Source: Frigidibacter sp. SD6-1
GTDB taxonomy: Bacteria; Pseudomonadota; Alphaproteobacteria; Rhodobacterales; Rhodobacteraceae
Direction of reading: 5' to 3'
DNA: 64,000 bases
Assembly: GCF_030143255.1 (NCBI RefSeq)
Contig: NZ_JARJNR010000007.1
Location: forward strand, 62,001 to 126,000
How positions within the stretch are numbered: the first letter of the stretch is position 1; each line of letters opens with the position of its first letter. The notes under the pieces are model-generated. The model saw only the letters and a program-made list of their open reading frames with translations. It was not told where the DNA came from and made no database searches. Shown piece after piece: positions 25,323 through 32,944 of the stretch. A program made the position numbers and the translations under genes.

Positions 25323-26315
25323 ATGCCGGTTCGGGTGGCGATCAACGGGTTCGGGCGCATCGGCCGGTCCGTCCTGCGTGCCTGGGCCGAAAACCCCGCG
25401 CGCACCGGGATCGAGGTGGTGGCGATCAACGATATCGCCCGGCCCGACATGGCTGCTTATCTTTTCGAATATGATTCCACCTTCGGTCCGTTCCGGGGCG
25501 AGGTGCGGCTGGACCCCGGCGCGCTGGTCGTCAACGGCCATGCGATCCGCCTGACGGGCGAACGCGACCTTGCAGCGCTTGACCTGTCCGATATCGACCT
25601 CGTCATGGAATGCACCGGCCGCGCCGGGGACCGTGCGGTGGCGGACGCCGGGCTAAGGGCCGGGGCGGGGCGCGTGCTGGTATCGGGTCCGGCGCTGACT
25701 GCGGACTATACCGTGGTGCTTGGCGCGAACGAGGGCGGGCTTTCTGCCGCGCACCGCGTGGTCTCGAATGCCTCCTGCACCACCAATGCGCTGGCGCCGC
25801 TCGCGCACCTGCTCGATGAGGCGTTCGGGGTCGGGACCGGCTGGATGACCACGATCCACTGCTACACCGGCAGCCAGCCCACGGTCGACGCGCCCGCCGC
25901 CGATTTCGCCCGCTCGCGCGCGGCGGCGCTGTCGATGGTGCCGACCACGACCTCGGCACAGAAGCTTCTGGATGTAGTTCTGCCGGGGCTTGCCGGGCGG
26001 ATCGAGGGCGCGGCGGTCCGCGTGCCCGTCGCCTCTGTCTCGGCGGTAGACCTGACCGTGACGCTTGCAAGCAAGCCAGATGTTGCGGCTGTGAACGCGG
26101 CACTCAAGACAGCGGGCGGGGTGATCGGCGTGACCGACAGGCCGCTCGTCTCGTCCGACCTCCGGGCGCGGCCCGAAAGCATCGTGATGGCCCTGCCCGA
26201 GACACGGGTGACGGCGGGCGGCCTCGTCCGGGTCTTCGGCTGGTATGACAACGAATGGGGCTTCTCCAACCGGATGATCGACGTGGCGCGGATCATGGGC
26301 AGCTTCGGGCGCTGA
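25323..26315 (+). CDS. gap: Glyceraldehyde-3-phosphate dehydrogenase paralogue
   Basis: A 330-residue type I GAPDH-fold protein. It has the NAD-binding FGRIGRSVLRAW, catalytic Cys152 in SNASCTTN, the active-site His in TTIHCYTG, and WYDNEWGFSNRMID at the C-terminus. A GGAGG site precedes the ATG. Some positions differ from standard GAPDH: YDSTFG replaces YDS-H-G, and YTGSQPTVD replaces the YTNDQ segment. It may therefore be a secondary isoform or use another phospho-aldehyde, such as erythrose 4-phosphate. Lying just after bhcD, it may help carry oxaloacetate-derived carbon through gluconeogenesis; that link is inference. Confidence 0.83.
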   Translation: MPVRVAINGFGRIGRSVLRAWAENPARTGIEVVAINDIARPDMAAYLFEYDSTFGPFRGEVRLDPGALVVNGHAIRLTGERDLAALDLSDIDLVMECTGRAGDRAVADAGLRAGAGRVLVSGPALTADYTVVLGANEGGLSAAHRVVSNASCTTNALAPLAHLLDEAFGVGTGWMTTIHCYTGSQPTVDAPAADFARSRAAALSMVPTTTSAQKLLDVVLPGLAGRIEGAAVRVPVASVSAVDLTVTLASKPDVAAVNAALKTAGGVIGVTDRPLVSSDLRARPESIVMALPETRVTAGGLVRVFGWYDNEWGFSNRMIDVARIMGSFGR

Positions 26316-26317
26316 TG

Positions 26318-26965
26318 TCAGCGCACCCTGTCCATCAGCGCGTCCTTCAGCCGACAGTCGTGCGCCGCATCCGGGGCGCAGGCCCGGAAGCCAAGGTCAG
26401 GGTCGAGGCAGATACGAACCTCGTCGATCCGCTCGCCTTCGCAGGTGACGGTGATCATCCCCGGCGCCAGCCCCGGGTTCGCCTCGATGAAAGCATCTTC
26501 GACCACGCTCGCCGGAAGGCGGACGTCGCGCGCCAGATCGCGCAGCACGGCGGGGATGGCCACGGCCCGATAGGCCTCGCGGGACAGTGCAAAATACTCG
26601 CCCGCTGCAAGGCCAGAACAGCGGCCATGCTTCTTCCATTCATGCCAGGCAAGGCCCGCCGACCCCATGATGTCGGCCATCGCGGCCGTCTCGGCCCGCG
26701 TCGCCTCGCGAATCCCGCTGCGGCAATAGCTCGGCCAGCCCTCCTCGTACTGCGGCCAGAGACCGTGGAGCGTGAAGCCGAAACCCCGGCCCGGATCGCA
26801 CTGGCGGTCGCCGCGCGCGTCGCCTTCCAGCGCGCACCAGCTTGGCGACCAGCCAAGCGACAGGATGTAATAGTCGAAATCGCCCGCCCGTTCGCCTTCG
26901 GCCCGCGCGGGGCCGGCGGCCAACAGGCCAAGCGACAGACAGAGGGTGATGAGGCTCGCGCGCAT
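26318..26965 (-). CDS. Secreted ribonuclease T2 family protein
   Basis: 215 residues from the ATG at 26965, with AGGAAAGAGAAA directly before it; a start six codons upstream is less likely because that site lies inside it. There is a clear signal peptide (ASLITLCLSLGLLAAGPARA). Both catalytic motifs are intact: CAS I FTLHGLWPQ and CAS II WHEWKKHGRC, with paired cysteines. The enzyme would degrade RNA in the periplasm or outside the cell, releasing nucleotides that could feed purine salvage or catabolism. It is convergent with the GAPDH gene, two bases apart. Confidence 0.92.
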   Translation of the reverse strand: MRASLITLCLSLGLLAAGPARAEGERAGDFDYYILSLGWSPSWCALEGDARGDRQCDPGRGFGFTLHGLWPQYEEGWPSYCRSGIREATRAETAAMADIMGSAGLAWHEWKKHGRCSGLAAGEYFALSREAYRAVAIPAVLRDLARDVRLPASVVEDAFIEANPGLAPGMITVTCEGERIDEVRICLDPDLGFRACAPDAAHDCRLKDALMDRVR

Positions 26966-27116
26966 TTTCTCTTTCCTTGGCACTCATCCGCGACTATATA
27001 GCGCCCAACCTTTCCCTGAAAACGTGGAATGGCGGCGCCCAGGGGCCCGCAGCCGTTTTCCCGGCACAGGAAAGATTTGTCCGGCCCCCCGGGGCATGAA
27101 GCGAAGGAGAGATCCG

Positions 27117-27869
27117 ATGACGAAACCCCTGATGGCCAAGGCGACCGCCGTCTGGCTCGTGGACAATACGACGCTGAGCTTCAAGCAGATCGCCGATTTC
27201 TGCGGGTTGCACGAGCTGGAAGTGCAGGGCATCGCCGATGGCGATGTGGCGGTGGGCGTGAAGGGCTTCGACCCGATCGCGAACAGCCAGCTGGAAGCTT
27301 CCGAGATCGAGAAGGGCGAGAAGAACCCGCTTCACAAGCTGAAGCTGAAGTTCAACGCGGCCGCGCTCGGCGAGGAAAAGCGCCGTGGCCCGCGCTATAC
27401 GCCCCTGTCGAAGCGTCAGGACCGGCCCGCCGCGATCCTCTGGCTGGTGAAATTCCATCCCGAACTGGCGGACGCCCAGATCGGCAAGCTCGTCGGCACG
27501 ACAAAGCCCACGATCGCCGCGATCCGCGAGCGGACCCACTGGAACATCGGCAATATCCAACCGATCGACCCGGTGGCACTTGGCCTCTGCCGCCAGTCGG
27601 AGCTTGACGCAGCCGTCCAGAAGGCCGCGAAGAAGAAGGCTGCCGATGGTGCGGTGATGTCGGACGACGAGCGCCGCAAGCTCGTCTCGACCGAACAGTC
27701 GCTGGGCATGGCGCCCGATGCGCGCCACGACCCGGCCATGGCCGCGATCGAAAGCTTCATGGCCGAAAGCCGCGAGGCCGAGGAGGCCGCGCCGCAGGAT
27801 TTCTCGAACGCCGACGCCTTCTTCAACCTGCCCGACGAGGGCGAGGACGACGACGAGGACGACAACTGA
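27117..27869 (+). CDS. DUF1013 protein (TrcR-like cell-cycle regulator family)
   Basis: 250 residues from the ATG at 27117, after AAGGAGAG; the open frame runs 57 codons further upstream but overlaps RNase T2. The N-terminal half is a helix-turn-helix-like DUF1013 region (TAVWLVDNTTLSFKQIADFC), with a second HTH-like segment (ADAQIGKLVGTTKPTIAAIRERTHW). The tail is very acidic (DDDEDDN). DUF1013 proteins are conserved in alphaproteobacteria, and members have been linked to transcription and the cell cycle under the name TrcR; that link is from memory and not visible here. A good terminator follows. Confidence 0.85.
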   Translation: MTKPLMAKATAVWLVDNTTLSFKQIADFCGLHELEVQGIADGDVAVGVKGFDPIANSQLEASEIEKGEKNPLHKLKLKFNAAALGEEKRRGPRYTPLSKRQDRPAAILWLVKFHPELADAQIGKLVGTTKPTIAAIRERTHWNIGNIQPIDPVALGLCRQSELDAAVQKAAKKKAADGAVMSDDERRKLVSTEQSLGMAPDARHDPAMAAIESFMAESREAEEAAPQDFSNADAFFNLPDEGEDDDEDDN

Positions 27870-27874
27870 CTTTC

Positions 27875-27907
27875 AAAGACCCCGGCCCGGCGCCGGGGTC
27901 TTGCTTT
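27875..27907 (+). terminator. Intrinsic terminator after the DUF1013 gene
   Basis: A stem CAAAGACCCCGGC / GCCGGGGTCTTG with a 5-base loop, followed by CTTT, begins six bases after the stop codon. Confidence 0.8.
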
Positions 27908-28024
27908 CGGAGGCGGTCCTGGCCGAGACCCGGACGACGGGCCTTTCGCGCAGACCGTTCGGCAGCGCGTGCCACCCGCCGCCCCGCGAACCCTCCTCGG
28001 CGAGGCGGCCGGGAGGACGATACA

Positions 28025-28315
28025 GTGCGGGCCCGCGAGCTTTACACCAAGGGAACGACCGGCGCGCGGGTCGAGGAGGCGATGGGCCTCGCCGTCACCC
28101 GGAAGAAGCGCGGCCCGCGCGGCGGTGACGCCCAGCTTGGCGCGATGATCGCCGAAGGTCGGCTCGATGCGCTGATCTTCGTCACCGACCCCTTGTCGGC
28201 CCTGCCGCATGATGTCGATGTGAAGTCGCTGATCCGGCTCGCTGTTATCGACGATATCCCGCTGGCCATGAGCCCGGCCACCGGCGATCTGGTGCTTGCG
28301 CGGCTGCTTCCCTGG
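28025..28315 (+). pseudogene. mgsA: Remnant of methylglyoxal synthase
   Basis: The frame encodes about 97 residues aligning with MgsA from the phosphate loop onward: LYTKGTTGARVEE, GPRGGDAQLGAMIAEGRLDALIF, DPLSALPHDVDVKSLIRLA. The catalytic Asp (GGD) and His (PHD) are present. The N-terminal ~40 residues, with the conserved HDxxK, are absent: no frame of the 117 bp upstream encodes anything like it. The frame also has no stop at the expected C-terminus and reads on antisense through the next gene. The only start is a GTG at 28025 without a clear ribosome site. Best read as a truncated, decaying gene. Confidence 0.75.
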
Positions 28316-28318
28316 CGA

Positions 28319-28693
28319 TCAGTAGGTTTCGACCCAGCTCCGCCGCCAATCAGGCGCCGGATAATCGTCTGGCCAGTATTCGGTCTGCTGCGTGATCAAC
28401 CCGTCCGCGACCCGGTGAAAGGTCAGCGCGCGGGCAATGAGCGTGCCGTCGGTGACGGTAACGTCGGTCACGACCTCGGCGCCATCGGCCACGATCCGGT
28501 TCAGTGTGAAGCGCCAGCGCCCGCTCGCCGGATAGGCATCGTTCAGCGCGGCAAAGTTGATCCGGCCGCGAATCCGTTCCCGGCTTTGCGGCCAGTCGAT
28601 CACAACATCCTCGGCAAGCCACCGGGCGGCCGCGGCGAAATCGTTCGTGCGCATCGCCTCCCAATAGGCCAGCACCGTCGCGCGCGGCTCCAT
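28319..28693 (-). CDS. SnoaL-like/NTF2-fold protein
   Basis: A 124-residue single-domain protein. Alternating helix and strand segments match the NTF2 cone fold (VLAYWEAMRTNDFAAAARWLAEDVVIDWP; ALTFHRVADGLITQQTEYW). Such proteins include ketosteroid isomerase-like and polyketide cyclase-like enzymes and many of unknown role, and no catalytic set can be assigned. Its ATG overlaps the recR stop by one base (TGATG), so it is translationally coupled to recR. The repair gene probably drives its expression without implying a shared function. Confidence 0.8.
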   Translation of the reverse strand: MEPRATVLAYWEAMRTNDFAAAARWLAEDVVIDWPQSRERIRGRINFAALNDAYPASGRWRFTLNRIVADGAEVVTDVTVTDGTLIARALTFHRVADGLITQQTEYWPDDYPAPDWRRSWVETY

Positions 28694-29292
28694 CAGAAGC
28701 GTTTCCGCGCGCGGAGCGCGGCGCTGATCGTGCCGTCGTCGAGATAATCGAGCTCGCCGCCGATTGGCACGCCTTGCGCAAGCGAGGTGATGGCGACGCC
28801 GGTCGCTTCCAGCGCCTCGGCGATGTAATGGGCCGTCGTCTGGCCATCGACGGTGGCATTGAGCGCGAGGATCACTTCGCGCGTGCCGTCCTGCGCCACG
28901 CGGGCGGCGAGCCTTGGGATGCCAAGCTCGTCCGGGCCGATGGCATCCAGCGCCGAGAGCGTACCGCCCAGAACGTGATAGCGGCCGCGGAAAGACTGGC
29001 CGCGCTCCATCGCCCAGAGGTCGGCCACATCCTCGACCACGCAGATCTCGCCGGTCGCGCGGCGCTCGTCGGTGCAGATGTCACAGATGTCGGCGGTGGC
29101 GATATTGCCGCAGACCACGCATTCGCGGGCGTTGAGGGCGACGCCTGCCATCGCCTCGGCCAGGGGCGCCATCACCTGACCGCGCTTCTTGATCAGATGC
29201 AGGACCGCGCGGCGGGCCGAGCGCGGCCCAAGGCCCGGCAGGCGGGCCATCAGCTCGATCAGAGCCTCGATTTCGCGGGTGGCGTCAGACAT
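28693..29292 (-). CDS. recR: Recombination mediator RecR
   Basis: 199 residues, standard length. The N-terminal helix-hairpin-helix ([17 protein letters not shown]) is followed by a four-Cys zinc finger (CVVC...CDIC), a Toprim domain ([15 protein letters not shown] through [19 protein letters not shown]) and a C-terminal Walker-like segment ([14 protein letters not shown]). With RecF and RecO it loads RecA at single-strand gaps. The common partners dnaX and ybaB are not upstream; a small membrane protein gene is instead. Coupled by a one-base overlap to the SnoaL-like gene. Confidence 0.96.
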   Translation of the reverse strand: MSDATREIEALIELMARLPGLGPRSARRAVLHLIKKRGQVMAPLAEAMAGVALNARECVVCGNIATADICDICTDERRATGEICVVEDVADLWAMERGQSFRGRYHVLGGTLSALDAIGPDELGIPRLAARVAQDGTREVILALNATVDGQTTAHYIAEALEATGVAITSLAQGVPIGGELDYLDDGTISAALRARKRF

Positions 29293-29385
29293 GGGCAGGC
29301 CTTCGCGGAGGAGGTTACGGGTTCGGGCGACGATGAATCCCTATAGCGCCGAAGTCCAGCCCCCAGGCTATGCCCGCGCAGGGGG

Positions 29386-29655
29386 CTAGCCGCGACCGTG
29401 CGCCCAGACGGCGGCGCGGATGCGGGCGGTCTTGTAGGCATCCAGCGCCGCCATCGCCCAGACGAAAAGCCCGCCCGACATCTTGCCGACAAACGACACG
29501 TCAGGTGCCGCGGTCTTCAGCGTGAAGGCGCCGAGCAGGATGATGAAGAAAAGGAAGATCAGCCCGCGCATCGGCTGGCGGTTCATGACCTGACCGACGC
29601 CGGGCAGCAGGAGCGCGACGGCGAGGACGAGATGGGGATTGGGGGGCGGTTTCAT
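29386..29655 (-). CDS. Small two-helix membrane protein
   Basis: 89 residues, unrecognised. Two or three hydrophobic stretches (LVLAVALLLPGVGQVM; GLIFLFFIILLGAFTL; MSGGLFVWAMAALDAY) and a basic C-terminus suggest an inner-membrane protein. The NRQPMRGLIFLFF segment resembles small membrane proteins whose members carry a conserved Pro-Gly-x-Gly-Q near the first helix. Its ATG overlaps the stop of the upstream 227-residue gene by four bases, so the two are made together. No function is proposed. Confidence 0.75.
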   Translation of the reverse strand: MKPPPNPHLVLAVALLLPGVGQVMNRQPMRGLIFLFFIILLGAFTLKTAAPDVSFVGKMSGGLFVWAMAALDAYKTARIRAAVWAHGRG

Positions 29656-30335
29656 GCGGCCTTCTCCATCAGACCGAGAAGGTCGGCGCGCAGCGCTTCC
29701 AGCCGGTCGAGGTGGGGCGCGATGCGCATGGGGGACAGGGGCTCCCTCCCCATCTCGGCATCGCGGAAGATCAGATAGCGCGAGCGGTCGGCCTCTTCGG
29801 CGAGAAAGACGATGCGCAGACCCTTGGGGGAGATGAGAAGCTCCTTGACCCGGGGATCAGCGAAAAGCTGCGCCGCATGGCGCGCGATGAGCGACTCGTC
29901 CGGCACGGCGCCCGCATTGTCTGTCCGTACCGCGATCCCGTCCGGCAGCAGGGCGGGGCGCGGCAGGATCTGGGGCAGGCGGGTGAAATGGGTGAAAGGC
30001 TCCTGTCCCGATGGCCGTGCCATCAGGTCGAGCGTCGCGGCCACCGGCAGGGGCTCGGGCAGGCTGACCATCACCCAGAGCGCGGGCAGCTTGCGGAAGG
30101 TCAGGCTGTCGGGGACGACCTGCAGGTCGAAGGACCGGTCGCCGCGCCGTCCGGTCATGCGGGGAAACCCGCCGGGCTGGATGCGGCTCTCGCCGCCTTC
30201 GAACAGCAGCCGCACCTTGTCGAAATAGCCCGCCCGGGACCGTGATCGCGCGCCTGTCGCGCGGATGAGCCGCCAGGCCAGGAACAGCGCCAGAACAGCG
30301 GCCAGTGCGGCGAACATTGGGGCGAGTGCGGGCAC
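29652..30335 (-). CDS. Membrane-anchored protein of unknown function
   Basis: 227 residues beginning at a GTG with AAAGGAC upstream. One N-terminal helix (MFAALAAVLALFLAWRLI) is followed by a soluble alpha/beta region with no motif I recognise; conserved-looking pieces are GYFDKVRLLFEGGE, GDRSFDLQVVPDSLTFRKLP and KELLISPKGLRIVFL. Four-base overlap with the small membrane protein downstream indicates a functional pair. A hairpin at 30357-30378 separates it from the permease gene upstream. No function is proposed. Confidence 0.72.
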   Translation of the reverse strand: MPALAPMFAALAAVLALFLAWRLIRATGARSRSRAGYFDKVRLLFEGGESRIQPGGFPRMTGRRGDRSFDLQVVPDSLTFRKLPALWVMVSLPEPLPVAATLDLMARPSGQEPFTHFTRLPQILPRPALLPDGIAVRTDNAGAVPDESLIARHAAQLFADPRVKELLISPKGLRIVFLAEEADRSRYLIFRDAEMGREPLSPMRIAPHLDRLEALRADLLGLMEKAA

Positions 30336-30356
30336 GTATGTCCTTTCTCATGGGTC

Positions 30357-30378
30357 GGCCCGCCCTTGCGGGCGGGCC
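30357..30378 (-). terminator. GC hairpin after the APC permease gene
   Basis: An 8-bp perfect stem GGCCCGCC/GGCGGGCC with a 6-base loop lies 27 bases past the permease stop, without a T-run. It plausibly ends or trims the permease transcript before the next gene. Confidence 0.45.
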
Positions 30379-30405
30379 TGTCGGTTCAGAATCGGCAAGC
30401 GCCGG

Positions 30406-31842
30406 TCAGTACCCCTGCGGTTTCGGCCAGGGCATGGTGAACTGCGCGCCGCGGTTCACGAAGCGGTAGCGCCAGAAGTGGAACCAGAGCGAGACGACGA
30501 TGTAGAAGCCGATCATCGCCACGAGCTGGGTACCGTAGCCGAGGAAGACCGCGAAGAAGGTCAGCGCGCAGAGGGCGAGCAGGGTTACCGCAGGCAGCGG
30601 GTGGAACGGATGTTCATAGCCGCGCTTGATCGAGTTCAGCGGCCATTTGCGGCGGAACATGATGATGTTCAGCGGCATGAACGTATATTCCAGTAGCCCC
30701 GACAGGATCGAGAAGGTGATCACCTGATCGAGCGGCGCGCCGAGCGCGAAGATCAGTGCGATCGGCACGAGGAAGATGATCGACCGGTAGGGCGTGCGAT
30801 AGCGCGGATGGACCGCGCCGAACCAGCCCGGAAGGTACTTGTCACGCCCCATGGCGAACCAGGCGCGGCTGGCATCATTGATGCAGCCGTTTGCGCTGGC
30901 AAGGGTGGCGAACAGCGTGCCGAAGCCCAGCAGCCAGATCAGCCCGTTCGAGCCCGACAGCCTAGCGGTATCGAAAAGCGGCGCCACCGATCCGTTCACG
31001 CCATCGCCGAGGAATTCCCACGGCAGCACGCCCGAACAGACATACCAGGTCAGCGTCGCGGCAATCAGCAGCGTCATGATCCCGGCCAGCGTGCCGAAAG
31101 GCAGCGCGCGGGCGGGCGAGCGCACTTCTTCCGCCGCCTGCGTGGTGCCCTCGATCCCGAGGTAATACCACAGGCCGAAATGCATCGCCGCCAGAACACC
31201 GATCCAGCCATAGGGCATCTCATGCCCCTCGAAGAGCGCCGCGTGCTGCATGATGCCGCCGCCCAGAACGCCGCTTGTCGACAGGAAGAGGACGAGGATC
31301 GCAATGAAGGCGATGGCGGTGATGACGAGGTTGAAGGTCAGCGTCGCCAGCACGCCGCGATAGTTCAGCCAGGCCAGGAACATGATGACGAGAATGATGA
31401 ACGGTCGCTGATCGAGCTCGCCCGCATATCCGGTCATTCCCGCAACGACCGAGATCAGATAGCCTGCGGTGATCGCATTCGCGGCCTCCAGCATCGTGTA
31501 GGCGAACACGAGGTAAAGCCCGACGTTGAAAGCCATCAGTGGCCCGACGATATGCTTGGCCTGGGTATATTGCCCGCCCGCGGCAGCGACGGTCGAGGTG
31601 ACCTCGCTGTCGATCATGGCGACACAGGTATAGAGGATGCCCGCGAACCAGCACGCGATCAGCGCCGCATAGGCGCCGCCCTTGCCGACGGCAAAGTTCC
31701 AGCCCATGTATTCGCCGACCAGAACGATGCCCACGCCCAGCGCCCAGACATGCGCCGGGCCGAGAACACGCAGGAGCCCGACCTTCGTGCCGTGCGGACC
31801 CATCCCGTCCATGGTCTGGGAAGTAATGTCGATATCAGCCAT
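30406..31842 (-). CDS. APC-superfamily permease, ethanolamine/amino-acid permease-like
   Basis: A 478-residue, 12-helix secondary transporter. The helix-1 unwound region reads WALGVGIVLVGEYMGWN, with the usual Gly-rich substrate site. Helices 6-8 include LWYYLGIEGTTQAAEEV, and the loop ANGCINDASRAWFAMGRDKYLP is typical of this family. The closest recognisable relatives are ethanolamine permeases (Eat), but amine or amino acid specificity cannot be fixed by eye. It is the last of four minus-strand genes, the first three encoding tiny membrane proteins. The operon is divergent from the glxBCD-glnT genes, so it probably imports their substrate. Confidence 0.85.
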   Translation of the reverse strand: MADIDITSQTMDGMGPHGTKVGLLRVLGPAHVWALGVGIVLVGEYMGWNFAVGKGGAYAALIACWFAGILYTCVAMIDSEVTSTVAAAGGQYTQAKHIVGPLMAFNVGLYLVFAYTMLEAANAITAGYLISVVAGMTGYAGELDQRPFIILVIMFLAWLNYRGVLATLTFNLVITAIAFIAILVLFLSTSGVLGGGIMQHAALFEGHEMPYGWIGVLAAMHFGLWYYLGIEGTTQAAEEVRSPARALPFGTLAGIMTLLIAATLTWYVCSGVLPWEFLGDGVNGSVAPLFDTARLSGSNGLIWLLGFGTLFATLASANGCINDASRAWFAMGRDKYLPGWFGAVHPRYRTPYRSIIFLVPIALIFALGAPLDQVITFSILSGLLEYTFMPLNIIMFRRKWPLNSIKRGYEHPFHPLPAVTLLALCALTFFAVFLGYGTQLVAMIGFYIVVSLWFHFWRYRFVNRGAQFTMPWPKPQGY

Positions 31843-31851
31843 GATCCGCCC

Positions 31852-32019
31852 TCACCTGTGCTGTTCTTCGGTCATGGCCTCGAGCTCGCCTTCACGAGAG
31901 GAGGTCAGGACATCTTCGGAATAGCTCGAATCGACCTTCATCCAGTCGATCAGCATGTAGAGGCCGAGAAGCGCCGAGGCGCCCCAGGCCGCATATTCGA
32001 GGATTTGCCAGGTTTCCAT
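31852..32019 (-). CDS. 55-residue single-pass membrane protein
   Basis: A very short gene with a perfect AGGAGGT ribosome site 7 bases before its ATG (32019) and its stop 9 bases before the permease ATG. The product begins METWQILEYAAWGASALLG, continues through one membrane helix ending at LYMLIDWMK, and has an acidic C-terminal tail (SSYSEDVL..EGELEAMTEEQHR). Size, spacing and ribosome site make it a real gene. It resembles accessory micropeptides of transporters in layout only; no homologue is recognised. Confidence 0.8.
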   Translation of the reverse strand: METWQILEYAAWGASALLGLYMLIDWMKVDSSYSEDVLTSSREGELEAMTEEQHR

Positions 32020-32025
32020 TTGCCC

Positions 32026-32409
32026 CTACCTCCTGTCGCCGAATTTTTCCGCGATCACCTCGCGATATTCGACTTCCGAGAATTTCAGCATCAGCACGTA
32101 GTAGAGAACGATCACGACGATCATCGCGATCAGCGCCCCGGCCGAGAAACTGTAATCGAACCGCGCGAGGATCAGGTCATGCGCGGACGCCGGGTCATAA
32201 CCGAGCGCCTCGTACTGGGCCGCCTGCGCGGGCGTCTGGCCGAGCGTTTCCCAGGTCGGGTTCTCGACCGGCTGGGTCACGCTCTTGGCCGCCCCGGCCA
32301 TCTTCAGCCAGATCGGCACGAAAAGCGCGCCCACGGTCAGGATGACCAGCACGATCACATCGAAAAGCTGGCTCGCCTTGCTTTGCTTCGGAGGTTCGTA
32401 ATGCGCCAT
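32026..32409 (-). CDS. 127-residue two-helix membrane protein
   Basis: Two membrane helices (VIVLVILTVGALFVPIWL; AGALIAMIVVIVLYYVLML) enclose a ~55-residue loop that carries a conserved-looking TWETLGQTPAQAAQYEALGYDP. The C-terminus is charged (FSEVEYREVIAEKFG). A GAGGGGGTAGAG site precedes the ATG, and the gene fits between the 95- and 55-residue genes with gaps of 2 and 6 bases. Second member of the small-membrane-protein operon ending in the APC permease. Function unknown. Confidence 0.8.
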   Translation of the reverse strand: MAHYEPPKQSKASQLFDVIVLVILTVGALFVPIWLKMAGAAKSVTQPVENPTWETLGQTPAQAAQYEALGYDPASAHDLILARFDYSFSAGALIAMIVVIVLYYVLMLKFSEVEYREVIAEKFGDRR

Positions 32410-32411
32410 CT

Positions 32412-32699
32412 CTACCCCCTCGCCTTGCGGGCTTCATCAAGGAACTTGATGTCGAGCCCGTACATGAAGTCCCGGTCCTCGCGGTAATGGCGGAGCATCG
32501 CGAGGATCGCGCCGGTGTTGAACAGAAGCACGATCGCGCCGCCGATCAGCAGGATCGTCCGTGCCGCACCGGTGGGCGCGAGGTTCCAGGTGGCGAGTGC
32601 CACAAAGATGATCGCAAACCACAGACCGATCACGAAGGCCCAGGCAACGCGCACATCGCGTCGGTGCATGGACTGAATTCTCTCATTCAGCTGACTCAC
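32412..32699 (-). CDS. 95-residue two-helix membrane protein
   Basis: First gene of the operon. It starts at GTG (32699) behind GGGGAGG. Two helices (AWAFVIGLWFAIIFVALAT; TILLIGGAIVLLFNTGAIL) are joined by a short loop (NLAPTGAA). Charged cytoplasmic-looking ends flank them, the last being YREDRDFMYGLDIKFLDEARK. Packed against the next gene with two bases between. Three consecutive tiny membrane proteins before a permease suggest a multi-subunit or regulated transporter, but this is inference from layout. Confidence 0.78.
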   Translation of the reverse strand: MSQLNERIQSMHRRDVRVAWAFVIGLWFAIIFVALATWNLAPTGAARTILLIGGAIVLLFNTGAILAMLRHYREDRDFMYGLDIKFLDEARKARG

Positions 32700-32944
32700 C
32701 TTTTCCTCCCCTGGGCCCGATCGTTACCGAAGGTGGCGGGGCCCGCCGCTTTTCTCTTCGGAATATTGTTTGCCCGTAAGGAAACATGGGGTGCGACAAT
32801 CTGTCAAGGAAAACCCGTTTAGGCCAGGAGAAGCCGACAAGGCTTTCGTCATTTTCCCGTGAGGTGAAAATTGTTTCTTCGCAGTTGAAAGCCGCAAATC
32901 TCGATGCTAGCGTTCGCACAAGCGGAGAAAAGGAGACGAATCCG
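32700..32944. promoter_or_regulatory. Divergent control region of the permease and glxBCD-glnT operons
   Basis: This 245-bp gap holds both promoters. It contains the inverted repeat ATTTTC-N9-GAAAAT (32851-32871) and an AT-richer stretch around 32765-32790, with TTTCTTCGGAATATTGTTTG. GlxA, the AraC-type regulator encoded at 37247, is the natural candidate to bind here. No sigma-54 site is evident. No small ORF with a ribosome site is seen. Confidence 0.5.

Noticed and set aside
27908-28024. Frameshifted N-terminus of mgsA in the bases before 28025.
   Set aside because: All three frames were read; none encodes the conserved AHDxxK or a plausible first strand.
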